A stretch of DNA of 64,000 nucleotides from Bacillus_BD sp050389805 (GTDB lineage: Bacteria > Bacillota > Bacilli > Bacillales > Cytobacillaceae), in assembly GCF_050389805.1 (NCBI RefSeq), contig NZ_CP130945.1, positions 3,782,001 through 3,846,000 of the forward strand, given 5' to 3'. A model generated the notes under the pieces. The model saw only the letters and a list, made by a program, of their open reading frames with translations. It was not told the origin of the DNA and searched no databases. This document shows positions 48,016 through 56,739 of this stretch, piece after piece. Within the stretch, counting starts at the first letter, position 1. Every line of letters begins with the position of its first letter. Both the position numbers and the translations under genes were made by a program.

Positions 48016-48567
48016 ATGTACCCGAGATATCAACATCCCCATATGCAGCATAGAATGCCACCTCAGGGCTTTCATTCATACAATCGAATGCCACCTGCCA
48101 ACCCTATGATGGCAAGACCAAGGCTGCCACAACAGCGTGGTGGCGGTGGGTTTTTATCTAGACTTTTTAATCAAACAGGAAATCGCGCAGCCGTACAACC
48201 TTTTAGCGGTTTTGGTCAACAAGCGGCTCGGGGTGGTGGCGGACTACTAAAGACACTATCAAACCCGAACACCATTAATGGCTTTTTAACGAACACACAA
48301 AAAGTATTAAGCACAGCCCAACAAGTCGGACCCATGGTTCAGCAGTACGGTCCAATTGTGAAAAATATTCCGATGATGTGGAAGTTATATCGTGGACTCA
48401 AGGACGCACCTGAATTTAGTAAAAATCAGGATGAATCAAGTTCATCATCAAAAAGCGAGAAAAAGGATGTAGCTTCCTATGAATCAAGCAGCTCCGATCA
48501 CGAAGCAGATACAGTCGAACATACAAATAATCAACCATCTCCCTCAAAACCGAAGCTATATATTTAA
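48016..48567 (+). CDS. yqfQ: YqfQ/VrrA family protein
   Basis: A 183-residue protein with a Pro/Met/Gln/His/Arg-rich N-terminus (residues 1-45), a Gly run, a central QTGNRAAVQPFSGFGQQ to YGPIVKNIPMMWKLYRGL region, and a Ser/Lys/Glu-rich tail. This matches YqfQ, related to the variable-repeat VrrA protein of the Bacillus cereus group. Divergent from cshB. Function unknown, possibly spore-related. AGGAGGAAG before ATG 48016. Confidence 0.8.
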   Translation: MYPRYQHPHMQHRMPPQGFHSYNRMPPANPMMARPRLPQQRGGGGFLSRLFNQTGNRAAVQPFSGFGQQAARGGGGLLKTLSNPNTINGFLTNTQKVLSTAQQVGPMVQQYGPIVKNIPMMWKLYRGLKDAPEFSKNQDESSSSSKSEKKDVASYESSSSDHEADTVEHTNNQPSPSKPKLYI

Positions 48568-48591
48568 AGAATGTTAATCTTAGCATTCTTT
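48566..48591 (+). terminator. Intrinsic terminator overlapping the yqfQ stop
   Basis: AAAGAATG / CATTCTTT with a 10-nt loop and TTTTT tail. Confidence 0.75.
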
Positions 48592-48630
48592 TTTTATTGT
48601 TTTTACCTGAATTTTTGAGAGATGGAGTGG

Positions 48631-48725
48631 ATTGAACCAAATTATTGAGGGATTGAAACAAAAAGGAGGTTAATTGCTCCAAATTGAAGTTAATTGAACC
48701 AAAATGAAAGAGAGTTGAACCAACC
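48631..48725. repeat. Degenerate 21-bp tandem repeat upstream of ispH
   Basis: Units beginning ATTGAACCAAA start at 48631, 48652, 48673, 48693 and 48714 (units 21, 21, 20 and 21 bp, the last partial). The common core is (A/G)TTGAACCAAA. It lies between the yqfQ terminator and the ispH promoter. Confidence 0.7.
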
Positions 48726-48842
48726 TCTTATTCACCACCTTTTTATTTAAAAACCTCCTGTTTGAATTTGGATTTTGATTATAAAGAGATTGTTTACTAT
48801 AATAGTATAGAAGGAAAAGTAGATACTTAGGAGGATTTTAAA

Positions 48843-49784
48843 ATGAAAGTAATCAAGATCTCTCCGCGTGGTTATTGCTATGGTGTTGTTGATGCAATGG
48901 TAATCGCCCGGAATGCGGCTTTAGATAAAACATTACCACGGCCAATCTATATATTAGGGATGATCGTTCATAATAAACATATTACGGATGCCTTTGAAGA
49001 CGAAGGAATTATCACATTAGATGGGCAAAATCGGAAAGAAATCATTGAAAAAGTTGACAAAGGAACGGTTATTTTTACTGCACACGGCGTTTCGCCTGAA
49101 GTTCGTGAAATTGCAAGAAAAAAAGGACTTGTTGCCATTGATGCTACATGTCCGGATGTCACAAAAACTCATGATTTAATTCGCGAAAAGGAAAAAGAAG
49201 GTTATACTATTATTTATATTGGTAAAAAAAATCATCCAGAGCCAGAGGGAGCCGTTGGAGTTGCTCCAGATGCTGTACACCTTGTGTCAAATGAACAAGA
49301 GGTTGATGACTTAAATATCTCCTCAGATAAAATTCTTGTGACGAATCAAACCACAATGAGTCAATGGGATGTAGCAGATATTATGGACAAAATTAAAGAA
49401 AAATATCCTCATGCCGAATTTGAAAGAGAAATTTGTATGGCCACACAGGTTCGTCAAGAGGCTGTTGCCGAGCAAGCCGGGCAGGCAGATGTCTTAATCG
49501 TTGTTGGTGATCCGAGAAGTAATAACTCGAATCGTCTTGCACAAGTATCAGAGGATATTGCTCATACAAAAGCGTATCGTATTGCCGATGTCACTGAACT
49601 TGATTTAGATTGGATTAAAGAAGCTAAGACCGTAGCTGTAACAGCCGGTGCTTCGACTCCAACTCCAATTACAAAAGAAGTCATTACTTTCATTGAGCAA
49701 TATGATCCAGAAGATCCAAATACATGGAAAAAAGAAAACAAAGTTCCACTTACCAAAATACTTCCAAAAGTAAAAGCGAAATAA
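48843..49784 (+). CDS. ispH: 4-hydroxy-3-methylbut-2-enyl diphosphate reductase
   Basis: IspH/LytB, 313 residues, the last enzyme of the MEP pathway, reducing HMBPP to IPP and DMAPP with a 4Fe-4S cluster. Cluster cysteines are in RGYCYGV (Cys12-13 region), DATCPDV and EICMATQ; substrate residues appear in VHNKH, TAHGVS and NNSNR. AGGAGG before ATG 48843. Confidence 0.96.
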   Translation: MKVIKISPRGYCYGVVDAMVIARNAALDKTLPRPIYILGMIVHNKHITDAFEDEGIITLDGQNRKEIIEKVDKGTVIFTAHGVSPEVREIARKKGLVAIDATCPDVTKTHDLIREKEKEGYTIIYIGKKNHPEPEGAVGVAPDAVHLVSNEQEVDDLNISSDKILVTNQTTMSQWDVADIMDKIKEKYPHAEFEREICMATQVRQEAVAEQAGQADVLIVVGDPRSNNSNRLAQVSEDIAHTKAYRIADVTELDLDWIKEAKTVAVTAGASTPTPITKEVITFIEQYDPEDPNTWKKENKVPLTKILPKVKAK

Positions 49785-49810
49785 GCACCCTTCATGGGTG
49801 CTTATTTTTT
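49781..49810 (+). terminator. Intrinsic terminator after ispH
   Basis: ATAAGCACCC / GGGTGCTTAT, 5-nt loop, then a T run; it includes the ispH stop codon and faces yqfO from the other side. Confidence 0.85.
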
Positions 49811-49816
49811 ATGTTC

Positions 49817-50932
49817 TTATAGAAATTGGAAAGGTTCTGTTCTTTCCTCTGATGGAAATATTTCTACATTGTATCCTTTTTCAGAACAAACCTTTGTTAA
49901 AGAATGGGCGATTCCTTTTTTCATAATTTTTTCAACATTATGCCCTGGATCAATCACATTCAATCCCATCATCATCGCATCATGTGCCACATGATAATAG
50001 AGATCTCCCGTTACGTACACATCGGCACCTTTGAATTTTGCTGATGAGATATATTTATTTCCGTCTCCGCCTAAAACCGCTACCTTTTTCACTTTAGCGT
50101 TTAAATCTCCAACAACCCGAACGGTTGGCACCTCAAGAGCCCTTTTCACTTTATTAGCAAATTCGGCTAATGTCATCTCTTCTATCTTTCCAACTCGTCC
50201 CAGTCCTAGTGTTTCTCCTTTATTTTCAAGAGAATAAATATCGTAAGCCACTTCTTCGTATGGATGTGCCTTTAACATCGCTTGAAGAACACTTTTCTCA
50301 AGATACTCTGGAAATATCGTTTCCACTCTTTCTTCTTCTACCTGCTCTAATTGTCCTCCTTGCCCAATATACGGATTACTATCCTCATTTGGTAAAAATT
50401 GACCTGTTCCTTCTACAGAAAATAGACAGTGACTGTAATTTCCAATCGCTCCTGCTCCAGCATCTCCCATTGCTTCTTTCACCTTTTGGCTATCACTTAC
50501 AGGTACAAAGACAACAAGCTTTTTTAATTTTACCTCATGAGTCGGTACCAGAGCTTCCGTATCGGTCAATTCTAATGCACTTGCTAATAAATCATTCACC
50601 CCACCCTTAGCAACATCCAAATTCGTATGTGCCGCATAAACGGCGATATCGTGTTTGATTAATTTTTCAATCATTCTTCCTGGAAGTTGATCCGTTGTTA
50701 TATTTTTTAATGGGCGATAGATTAATGGATGATGAGCAATTATGAGGTCTACCCCTTTTACAATGGCCTCGTCAACGACTTCCTCAAGCACATCAAGGGC
50801 AACCATCACTTTTTGAACTGGTTTATTTAAACGTCCAATTTGTAACCCAATTTTATCGCCTTCCATTGCCAAATATTTAGGTGCAAATCTTTCAAAAATG
50901 CCTATAAGTTGATGTCCATTTATATTTTTCAT
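49817..50932 (-). CDS. yqfO: Nif3-like dinuclear metal center protein YqfO
   Basis: A 371-residue Nif3/YqfO protein. Metal-binding motifs IIAHHPLIYR (about 64-73), AAHTNLDVAKGG (about 99-110) and, near the C-terminus, GDLYYHVAHDAM frame the dinuclear site; the inserted PII-like/CutA-like domain (about 130-240) is typical of the long Gram-positive form. Linked to GTP cyclohydrolase-type fold, exact role unsettled. Start overlaps the trmK stop by 4 bp. Confidence 0.92.
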   Translation of the reverse strand: MKNINGHQLIGIFERFAPKYLAMEGDKIGLQIGRLNKPVQKVMVALDVLEEVVDEAIVKGVDLIIAHHPLIYRPLKNITTDQLPGRMIEKLIKHDIAVYAAHTNLDVAKGGVNDLLASALELTDTEALVPTHEVKLKKLVVFVPVSDSQKVKEAMGDAGAGAIGNYSHCLFSVEGTGQFLPNEDSNPYIGQGGQLEQVEEERVETIFPEYLEKSVLQAMLKAHPYEEVAYDIYSLENKGETLGLGRVGKIEEMTLAEFANKVKRALEVPTVRVVGDLNAKVKKVAVLGGDGNKYISSAKFKGADVYVTGDLYYHVAHDAMMMGLNVIDPGHNVEKIMKKGIAHSLTKVCSEKGYNVEIFPSEERTEPFQFL

Positions 50933-51639
50933 TTCTCTAGTATCTCCTCTACAAGTTTTATTTTTTTCAAGAGTTCTTGTCTCTTATCCTCGTTTTGAGA
51001 AGAAGGAGAAGCATGTTGGAGTTGGTTTAGAATTTTTAACCATGTTTCTTTTTCCATTTGCCATTTTTTCCGGAAAACAGGATTATTTTCTTGTAGCAAA
51101 TACGGTCCTAATAGCAACCCCTGTTCCAGATTATTTTGATAAGGCTCGTGTTCATTTCCTCTCTCAGCAACAAGTATTTCATAGATCTTATCATCTTCCT
51201 CTATGATTTCCTCTATTATTAATCCCCAACCATTATCTAGCAACCACTCACGAATGGAAATAGCACTAATATTTGGCTGGAGAACGAGTCTTTTTACTTG
51301 CTCTAATTTTTCCTTGCCTTGTTCCAATATGCTTGCAATGAGAGAGCCACCCATCCCAGCAATCGAAATTATATCAACTTCTCCTGGTTGAATAACCTCT
51401 AGGCCATCTCCTTTTCTGACTAATATCTTCTGGAATAAGCCTAATTCTTCAACATGGCGTTTAGCAGACTGGTAGGGACCTTCTACCACTTCTCCTGCAA
51501 TAGCGTGAGAAATAAGCCCATTGCTGACCAAATAGCACGGCAAATAGGCATGATCTGAACCAATATCAGCAAGACGCGCCCCAACTGGAACATATTTGGC
51601 GACGGTTTCTAATCGTTTCGATAACTTTTCACTATTCAT
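50929..51639 (-). CDS. trmK: tRNA (adenine(22)-N(1))-methyltransferase TrmK
   Basis: A 236-residue Rossmann methyltransferase that makes m1A22 in tRNA with SAM. Motif I VGARLADIGSDHAYLPCYL is near 18-36, the catalytic-loop SIAGMGG near 91-97, and a helical coiled-coil C-terminus follows (about 165-232). Coupled with yqfO by a 4-bp overlap, as in B. subtilis yqfN-yqfO. Start ATG 51639; GGTGAAAG upstream. Confidence 0.92.
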   Translation of the reverse strand: MNSEKLSKRLETVAKYVPVGARLADIGSDHAYLPCYLVSNGLISHAIAGEVVEGPYQSAKRHVEELGLFQKILVRKGDGLEVIQPGEVDIISIAGMGGSLIASILEQGKEKLEQVKRLVLQPNISAISIREWLLDNGWGLIIEEIIEEDDKIYEILVAERGNEHEPYQNNLEQGLLLGPYLLQENNPVFRKKWQMEKETWLKILNQLQHASPSSQNEDKRQELLKKIKLVEEILEK

Positions 51640-51669
51640 TCTTTCACCACATAACCTAAGTATTATTTA

Positions 51670-51970
51670 ATTAGAAAAGCGCAAGCGCCTTCGGAACAAA
51701 AAGTCTTTTGTTCCTGTGAAGCAAATTCAAGGAAGCCTTCCCTGATGTGCTTACCCCCGATAAAGTAAACTCTCCAACTGGCAAGCCGTAAGGCGGAGAT
51801 TAGGAGTAGTTGCACTTATGCCGGTACGGCCAAGCACAAGACGAGCCGTCAAGAAGATTGTCCTTTAATCTTCTTGACGGATTGTAATAAATGTATAGGA
51901 GACTGCCCAGGGAGCCGACACTAGACACGCTTGTGCCCTCGAGGGGGATGGCTGCTTGCGCTAGACATTA
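51670..51970 (+). repeat. Dispersed repeat family A, copy 3 (different arm set)
   Basis: Begins TTAGAAAAGCGCAAGCGCC and ends GCTAGACATTA. It has a GGAACAAAAAGTCTTTTGTTCC hairpin arm near the left end (absent from copies 1 and 2), keeps the AAGATTGTCCTTTAATCTT hairpin, and lacks the CATAAG arm. Lies between cccA's terminator and trmK. Confidence 0.85.
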
Positions 51971-51987
51971 ATCTATTTAAGTATAAG

Positions 51988-52015
51988 AAAAGTTCTTTGC
52001 ATATGCAAAGAACTT
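51988..52015 (-). terminator. Perfect 28-bp palindrome, terminator of cccA
   Basis: AAAGTTCTTTGCAT / ATGCAAAGAACTTT without a loop, T-rich end on the minus strand, 13 bp after the cccA stop. Confidence 0.8.
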
Positions 52016-52027
52016 TCCATTTATCCC

Positions 52028-52390
52028 TTATAATCCTGATAACCATTCTGCCATTTCACCAGCTTGTTCTGGAGCTACTAATCCTGGTGGCATGGCGTTT
52101 CGTCCATTTACAACAACATCTTCTATTTCTTCAGGAGATAACCTCTCACCAACACCTGTTAATGCTGGTGCACTTCCGCTACCTTGATATTGATCACCAT
52201 GACAGCCAATACAAGAACTCTGATAGATTTCCTCAGGGCTTGCTGCTACTTGTTCTGTTTCCTCTCCACCGCCTTCTATTTCTGCAGCGAGATCTTTTGA
52301 ATCTCCTAAGCCTTTGAAGGATAGCAGAAGCATTGTCAAAACTCCTAAAACCATAATGATTGCAAATGGTAATAATGGTCCTTTCTTCAA
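52028..52390 (-). CDS. cccA: Membrane-anchored cytochrome c-550
   Basis: A 120-residue cytochrome c. An N-terminal membrane anchor (about 5-24), an acidic linker rich in Glu and Gly, and a mono-heme domain with CIGCHG at about 57-62 and a Met ligand in NAMPPG. It is the size and place of B. subtilis CccA, next to sigA, and passes electrons on the outer face of the membrane to a terminal oxidase. GGAGGGG upstream of ATG 52390. Confidence 0.92.
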   Translation of the reverse strand: MKKGPLLPFAIIMVLGVLTMLLLSFKGLGDSKDLAAEIEGGGEETEQVAASPEEIYQSSCIGCHGDQYQGSGSAPALTGVGERLSPEEIEDVVVNGRNAMPPGLVAPEQAGEMAEWLSGL

Positions 52391-52536
52391 GTAAAACCCC
52401 TCCCCTTATGTAGTGGAAACATTTCAATTAATTAGTATATTTAAACAATTTCTATTTTACTTCAAAAAGGAAAGAAGTTAAAGCATTTCACATAACTTTG
52501 TCACTTTTAGTTAACAAAATAGACAAAATAGAGGAT
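52391..52536. other. Intergenic region before cccA
   Basis: About 150 bp with the cccA promoter region (minus strand). Nothing further recognised. Confidence 0.3.
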
Positions 52537-53058
52537 TTAGAAAGGGAAAAACATGAAAAAAATCAATAATATTGTCCCTGCTATCCCAGAGATGGAAAAA
52601 TACAATTGTTTAAATTTCAGTCCAGTCAAGAGCCATACCACACAGTTACAACCAATCACGATGTATAAACCGATTTGATTGGATGTATGTGATAATGTTA
52701 ATTCGACGGAAATAAACAATACAATGATAGCCGTTAGAATGAGCGGAATATGAAAGAACATTTTCTTTTTAGCTGAAATCATGGTTAAATAAATGCCAAG
52801 CATGACAAAAATTATTCCTGAGACGATTTGCAAAGTGAGAGATAATTCAGTAAAATATAATAAAAATAGACCAATTGGAATGAACAATAAATAAAATAAA
52901 TAATGTCTTCGTGATTTTCGTTCTAACGGCTTTTCTGGCAATCCACTACCCTCTGTATAGAGAGCTAGCAAGAAATCACAATACTTTGTAGGGAGTAATT
53001 GATTTTCTTTCCAATAAAGAATTTCATGAATAATGATCTGTTTTCGGTTTTGTTGCAT
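52537..53058 (-). CDS. Uncharacterised membrane protein between sigA and cccA
   Basis: A 173-residue protein with a soluble N-terminus (HEILYWKENQLLPTKYCDFLLALY) that resembles the start of DUF2157-like proteins, then five hydrophobic segments from about residue 48 to the end. Function unknown. No good terminator follows its stop. ATG 53058; only a weak ribosome site. Confidence 0.68.
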   Translation of the reverse strand: MQQNRKQIIIHEILYWKENQLLPTKYCDFLLALYTEGSGLPEKPLERKSRRHYLFYLLFIPIGLFLLYFTELSLTLQIVSGIIFVMLGIYLTMISAKKKMFFHIPLILTAIIVLFISVELTLSHTSNQIGLYIVIGCNCVVWLLTGLKFKQLYFSISGIAGTILLIFFMFFPF

Positions 53059-53110
53059 CTAATCACGACCTTAATATGTATATGCTATAGTTTTAAAGAT
53101 TTTCTATAAA

Positions 53111-53167
53111 GGCACTGTTAAGCTTGGTTGTTGTTATCCGTTCCGGTCACTACAATCAACATTGAAA
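53111..53167 (+). repeat. Dispersed repeat family B, internally deleted copy
   Basis: AAGCTTGGTTGTTGTTATCCGTTCC joins CACTACAATCAACATTGAAAATTGCC, so both ends are kept but the middle of about 90 bp is gone. Confidence 0.65.
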
Positions 53168-53185
53168 ATTGCCTTTATAAAAGAA

Positions 53186-53222
53186 AAATAGTTCACTTCT
53201 ATTATAAGAAGTAAACTATTTC
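53186..53222 (-). terminator. Intrinsic terminator after sigA
   Basis: AAATAGTT-ACTTCT / AGAAGT-AACTATTT with one mismatch and a 6-nt loop, T-rich tail on the minus strand. Confidence 0.78.
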
Positions 53223-53231
53223 TTTTCATCC

Positions 53232-54356
53232 CTATTCTAAAAAGTCCTTTAATCTTTTGCTTCTGCTTGGATGTCTTAATTTTCTTAAGGCCTTGGCTTC
53301 GATTTGACGTATACGCTCACGAGTAACACCAAATACTTTACCTACTTCTTCAAGAGTACGTGTTCTACCGTCATCAAGCCCGAAACGAAGACGCAGTACA
53401 TTTTCTTCTCTGTCAGTCAAAGTATCAAGAACATCTTCTAGTTGTTCTTTTAATAACTCATATGCTGCATGGTCTGAAGGTGATGTTGCTTCATGATCTT
53501 CAATAAAGTCACCAAGATGAGAATCGTCTTCTTCACCAATAGGTGTTTCTAAGGAAACAGGCTCTTGAGCTATTTTTAATATTTCTCTTACCTTTTCAGG
53601 AGATAAATCCATATCCTCACCAATTTCTTCCGGTGTTGGTTCACGACCTAAATCCTGAAGTAACTGTCTTTGAACACGTACGAGCTTATTAATCGTTTCA
53701 ACCATATGAACAGGGATTCTAATCGTTCTCGCTTGGTCAGCAATCGCTCTTGTAATGGCTTGTCGAATCCACCATGTTGCATACGTACTGAATTTAAACC
53801 CTTTTCGATAATCAAATTTTTCTACAGCCTTAATGAGACCCATATTTCCTTCTTGGATAAGGTCCAAAAATAGCATTCCGCGCCCTACATATCGTTTAGC
53901 AATACTAACGACTAGACGGAGATTGGCTTCAGCTAATCGTCTTTTAGCTTCCTCATCTCCCTGTTCAATCTTTAACGCAAGATTCACTTCTTCTTCAGCT
54001 GAAAGAAGATTCACGCGTCCAATTTCTTTTAAGTACATACGAACAGGGTCGTTAATTTTAACACCAGGGGGAACACTTAAATCATTTAAATCAAATTCTT
54101 CTTCATTTTTTTCTAAATCCTTTGCCGGTGGATCATCTTCCTCCGATTCACCTACTAACTCAACACCATGATCACCTAAGTACTCATAAAATTCATCCAT
54201 TTGGTGTGAATCAAGATCAAATGTTGCTAACTTTTCTGCAATATCATCATAGGCAAGGACGCCTGTTTTTTTTCCTAATAAGGTTAACTGCTCTTTTACC
54301 TGCTCCAGGGTCAATTCTGATTCAACCTCTTTAGAACGAGCTGATTTTTCAGCCAT
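53232..54356 (-). CDS. sigA: Primary RNA polymerase sigma factor SigA (RpoD)
   Basis: A 374-residue housekeeping sigma factor. A sigma-1.1-like N-terminal domain (about 12-75), region 1.2 (DPVRMYLKEIG), region 2 (LVVSIAKRYVGRGMLFLDLIQEGN; FSTYATWWIRQAITRAIADQ), region 3 and region 4.2 (VGKVFGVTRERIRQIEAKAL) are all present. It recognises TTGACA/TATAAT promoters such as that of glyQS in this window. GGAGGGGG before ATG 54356; dnaG is 34 bp upstream in the same operon. Confidence 0.97.
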   Translation of the reverse strand: MAEKSARSKEVESELTLEQVKEQLTLLGKKTGVLAYDDIAEKLATFDLDSHQMDEFYEYLGDHGVELVGESEEDDPPAKDLEKNEEEFDLNDLSVPPGVKINDPVRMYLKEIGRVNLLSAEEEVNLALKIEQGDEEAKRRLAEANLRLVVSIAKRYVGRGMLFLDLIQEGNMGLIKAVEKFDYRKGFKFSTYATWWIRQAITRAIADQARTIRIPVHMVETINKLVRVQRQLLQDLGREPTPEEIGEDMDLSPEKVREILKIAQEPVSLETPIGEEDDSHLGDFIEDHEATSPSDHAAYELLKEQLEDVLDTLTDREENVLRLRFGLDDGRTRTLEEVGKVFGVTRERIRQIEAKALRKLRHPSRSKRLKDFLE

Positions 54357-54390
54357 TTGTCCCCCTCCTTCAAAAAATCAAAGAAACCAA

Positions 54391-56202
54391 TTACATTGTT
54401 TTACGCATTTGTTGAATTTCTTGCCAAAGTACTCTTGCTTTATCTGAATCCTTTTGGCGAAATGCTTCTTGCAGCTCTGCTTCTTTTTCCTTTATTTTTA
54501 ACCCTTTTTTATATTTCAACACCTGGTTTATATAGTCCATCAATTCTTGATCGGATATTTCATCATTAATTTGCGTCATTTCGATATCGACAATGATCCG
54601 CCTTAAGTCCCCATCCTCAACATAATTGAGAAAGCTATTTAAATCAGGTACTTGATTCTGTTCATAAAATCCATATAAATAAGTTATTATAGCTTGATGC
54701 TCATCAATATTTAATGTATGACCTTCAAGAAGTTCCTGTACTTTGTACGTAACATCTGCACTTTTCAACATATGTGCAATAAGAAACCTTTCAGCATTAT
54801 GATATGCTGGTTTTATACGTTCTACAGACTTAGGAACAATTGTGAATTGAGCTGGAGGTTCTTTTTCACGATTAGATCCACTTTTCTCAGATTGTTTTGA
54901 ATTTCGCCTAACTTGCTCCTTTAAAGCCTCAAGAGAAAGGTTAAATTCATCTGATAATTGTCGTAAATAGAGATCGATCTCAACAACATTATCAAGTGAA
55001 CTAATTTCTTTTAATACTTCTTCGATATAAAGCAGCCGATCTCCTTCAACCTGTAGGTTTTTCCCTTTACGGTAGTATTGCATTTTGAAACCCATGAAGG
55101 TTAAACTAGATTTGATTACATCGTTACGGAATTTCTCCTCACCATAATTCTTTACATAATCATCAGGATCCATTCCTTTTGGCATGACTGCCACTTTCAC
55201 CTGGCAATTTGCATCTTGCAGCAAATTCCCTGCTCGGTATGCAGCCTCGATCCCTGCCGAATCCGAATCGTAACAAATCGTAATCGACTGAACGTTTTTT
55301 GTAAGCATGGAAACATGTTCGTTTGTTAACGATGTTCCCATTGTAGCTACTCCATTTTCAATTCCTGATCGATCAGCAGCTATGACATCAGCAAATCCCT
55401 CAAATAAAACGGCATGCTGTTGTTTCCTAATTGTCGGTCTTGCTAAATTGTAGTTATATAAAACTTTACTCTTATTAAAAATTGCTGTTTCAGGACTATT
55501 TAAATACTTAGGTTGCTCTGCACCTAATGTTCTACCCGAAAAAGCGATGATATCATGATTCCGGTCAAAGATTGGGAACATAATCCGATCTCGAAATCGA
55601 TCAAAGTAGCTATCATCTTGATCCCGTTTAATAATTAGCCCAGCTTTTTCCATTAATTCAGGTTTAAAATTCTTATTCATTAAAAATTTATAATCGAAAT
55701 CCCAAGAATCTAAGGCATAACCGATTTGAAATTTTTCAATGGACTGTTTTGAAAAACCTCTCGTCAACAAGTATTCTAAAGCTTTCTGACCCTCTTTTGT
55801 ATTCATAAGCAAATGATGATAAAATTTACCCAATAGATTGTGTGCATCAATCATTTGCCTAATATGATCTGGTACAGATTTAGGCTTGCTTATTGTAGGT
55901 ATGCTATTACTAACATCAATATTCGCTTTTTCTGCAAGTTTTACTGCAGCTTCTTGGAAATTTAGTCCTTCAATTTCCATAAGGAATGAAAAAGCATTAC
56001 CGCCAGCTCCGCAACCGAAACAATGATAGACCTGTTTATCAGGAGAAACTGAAAATGACGGGGTATTTTCGTGATGGAATGGACAAAGACCTTGATAGTT
56101 TCGTCCCTGTTTCTTTAGTTGGACAAAATCACTAATGATATCCACAATATCGGTTTCTTGCCGGATTTTATTCAGGGTTTCCTCGGCAATACGCTCTGAC
56201 AA
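54391..56202 (-). CDS. dnaG: DNA primase
   Basis: DnaG, 603 residues, makes RNA primers at the replication fork. CHC2 zinc finger (CPFHHENTP ... YHCFGCG, about 38-62), TOPRIM core (LFEGFADVIAADRSG near 255-270; CYDSDSAG near 303-310) and a helicase-binding C-terminal domain (about 450-600). The frame opens with GTG 56211, but that triplet is part of the GGAGGTG ribosome site; TTG 56202, six nt on, is the start. Usual partner of sigA. Confidence 0.95.
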   Translation of the reverse strand: MSERIAEETLNKIRQETDIVDIISDFVQLKKQGRNYQGLCPFHHENTPSFSVSPDKQVYHCFGCGAGGNAFSFLMEIEGLNFQEAAVKLAEKANIDVSNSIPTISKPKSVPDHIRQMIDAHNLLGKFYHHLLMNTKEGQKALEYLLTRGFSKQSIEKFQIGYALDSWDFDYKFLMNKNFKPELMEKAGLIIKRDQDDSYFDRFRDRIMFPIFDRNHDIIAFSGRTLGAEQPKYLNSPETAIFNKSKVLYNYNLARPTIRKQQHAVLFEGFADVIAADRSGIENGVATMGTSLTNEHVSMLTKNVQSITICYDSDSAGIEAAYRAGNLLQDANCQVKVAVMPKGMDPDDYVKNYGEEKFRNDVIKSSLTFMGFKMQYYRKGKNLQVEGDRLLYIEEVLKEISSLDNVVEIDLYLRQLSDEFNLSLEALKEQVRRNSKQSEKSGSNREKEPPAQFTIVPKSVERIKPAYHNAERFLIAHMLKSADVTYKVQELLEGHTLNIDEHQAIITYLYGFYEQNQVPDLNSFLNYVEDGDLRRIIVDIEMTQINDEISDQELMDYINQVLKYKKGLKIKEKEAELQEAFRQKDSDKARVLWQEIQQMRKTM

Positions 56203-56739
56203 TGTGAACACCTCCGTTTACTTTATGAGGTATTCGTCAAAAAAACCTAAAATCCTGCAAATACAGACATTTTTTTAAAACTCTTTTTTTAAAAAATCAA
56301 CCAGTCTTCATTATTATGGATTTACCATTGCAAAAATCACTTTTCACCATACCTATGAAGATAGTTGTTTCGACAAAATCTTTTTGCCAACATGAATCAG
56401 TGATATTTAAATATTTGAATTACCTTATGTTCTAATAATTCTACATCACTCCACATATTCCTCTTTCAAAAATGACTTTTCTCTTAAAATCTTGTCGAAT
56501 TTTTCAAATCCCCTTGACATCTCACAATAAATAGTTTATTCCTTGTAATGAAACTCTAAACCTAATATGATAAATTTTTATCACAATTTTTTATTATAGT
56601 ATAAATAATTGTATTTTGCATCCCTTTTATACTTAATTTTAACTATTTATTATAATCAGGATAGGGTTAAATAATACCCAACTATTCTTTTTTATTCGGA
56701 CTAATAAAAAAAAGAAAATAGCACATTTTTAATGATGTG
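56203..56739. other. 537-bp AT-rich promoter region of the dnaG-sigA operon
   Basis: No open frame with a ribosome site is present. Two perfect Spo0A boxes occur (TTCGACA 56369-56375; TGTCGAA 56493-56499). In B. subtilis the region between yqfL and dnaG holds yqxD; here it holds none. A small perfect palindrome TGATAAATTTTTATCA lies near 56567-56582. Confidence 0.5.
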
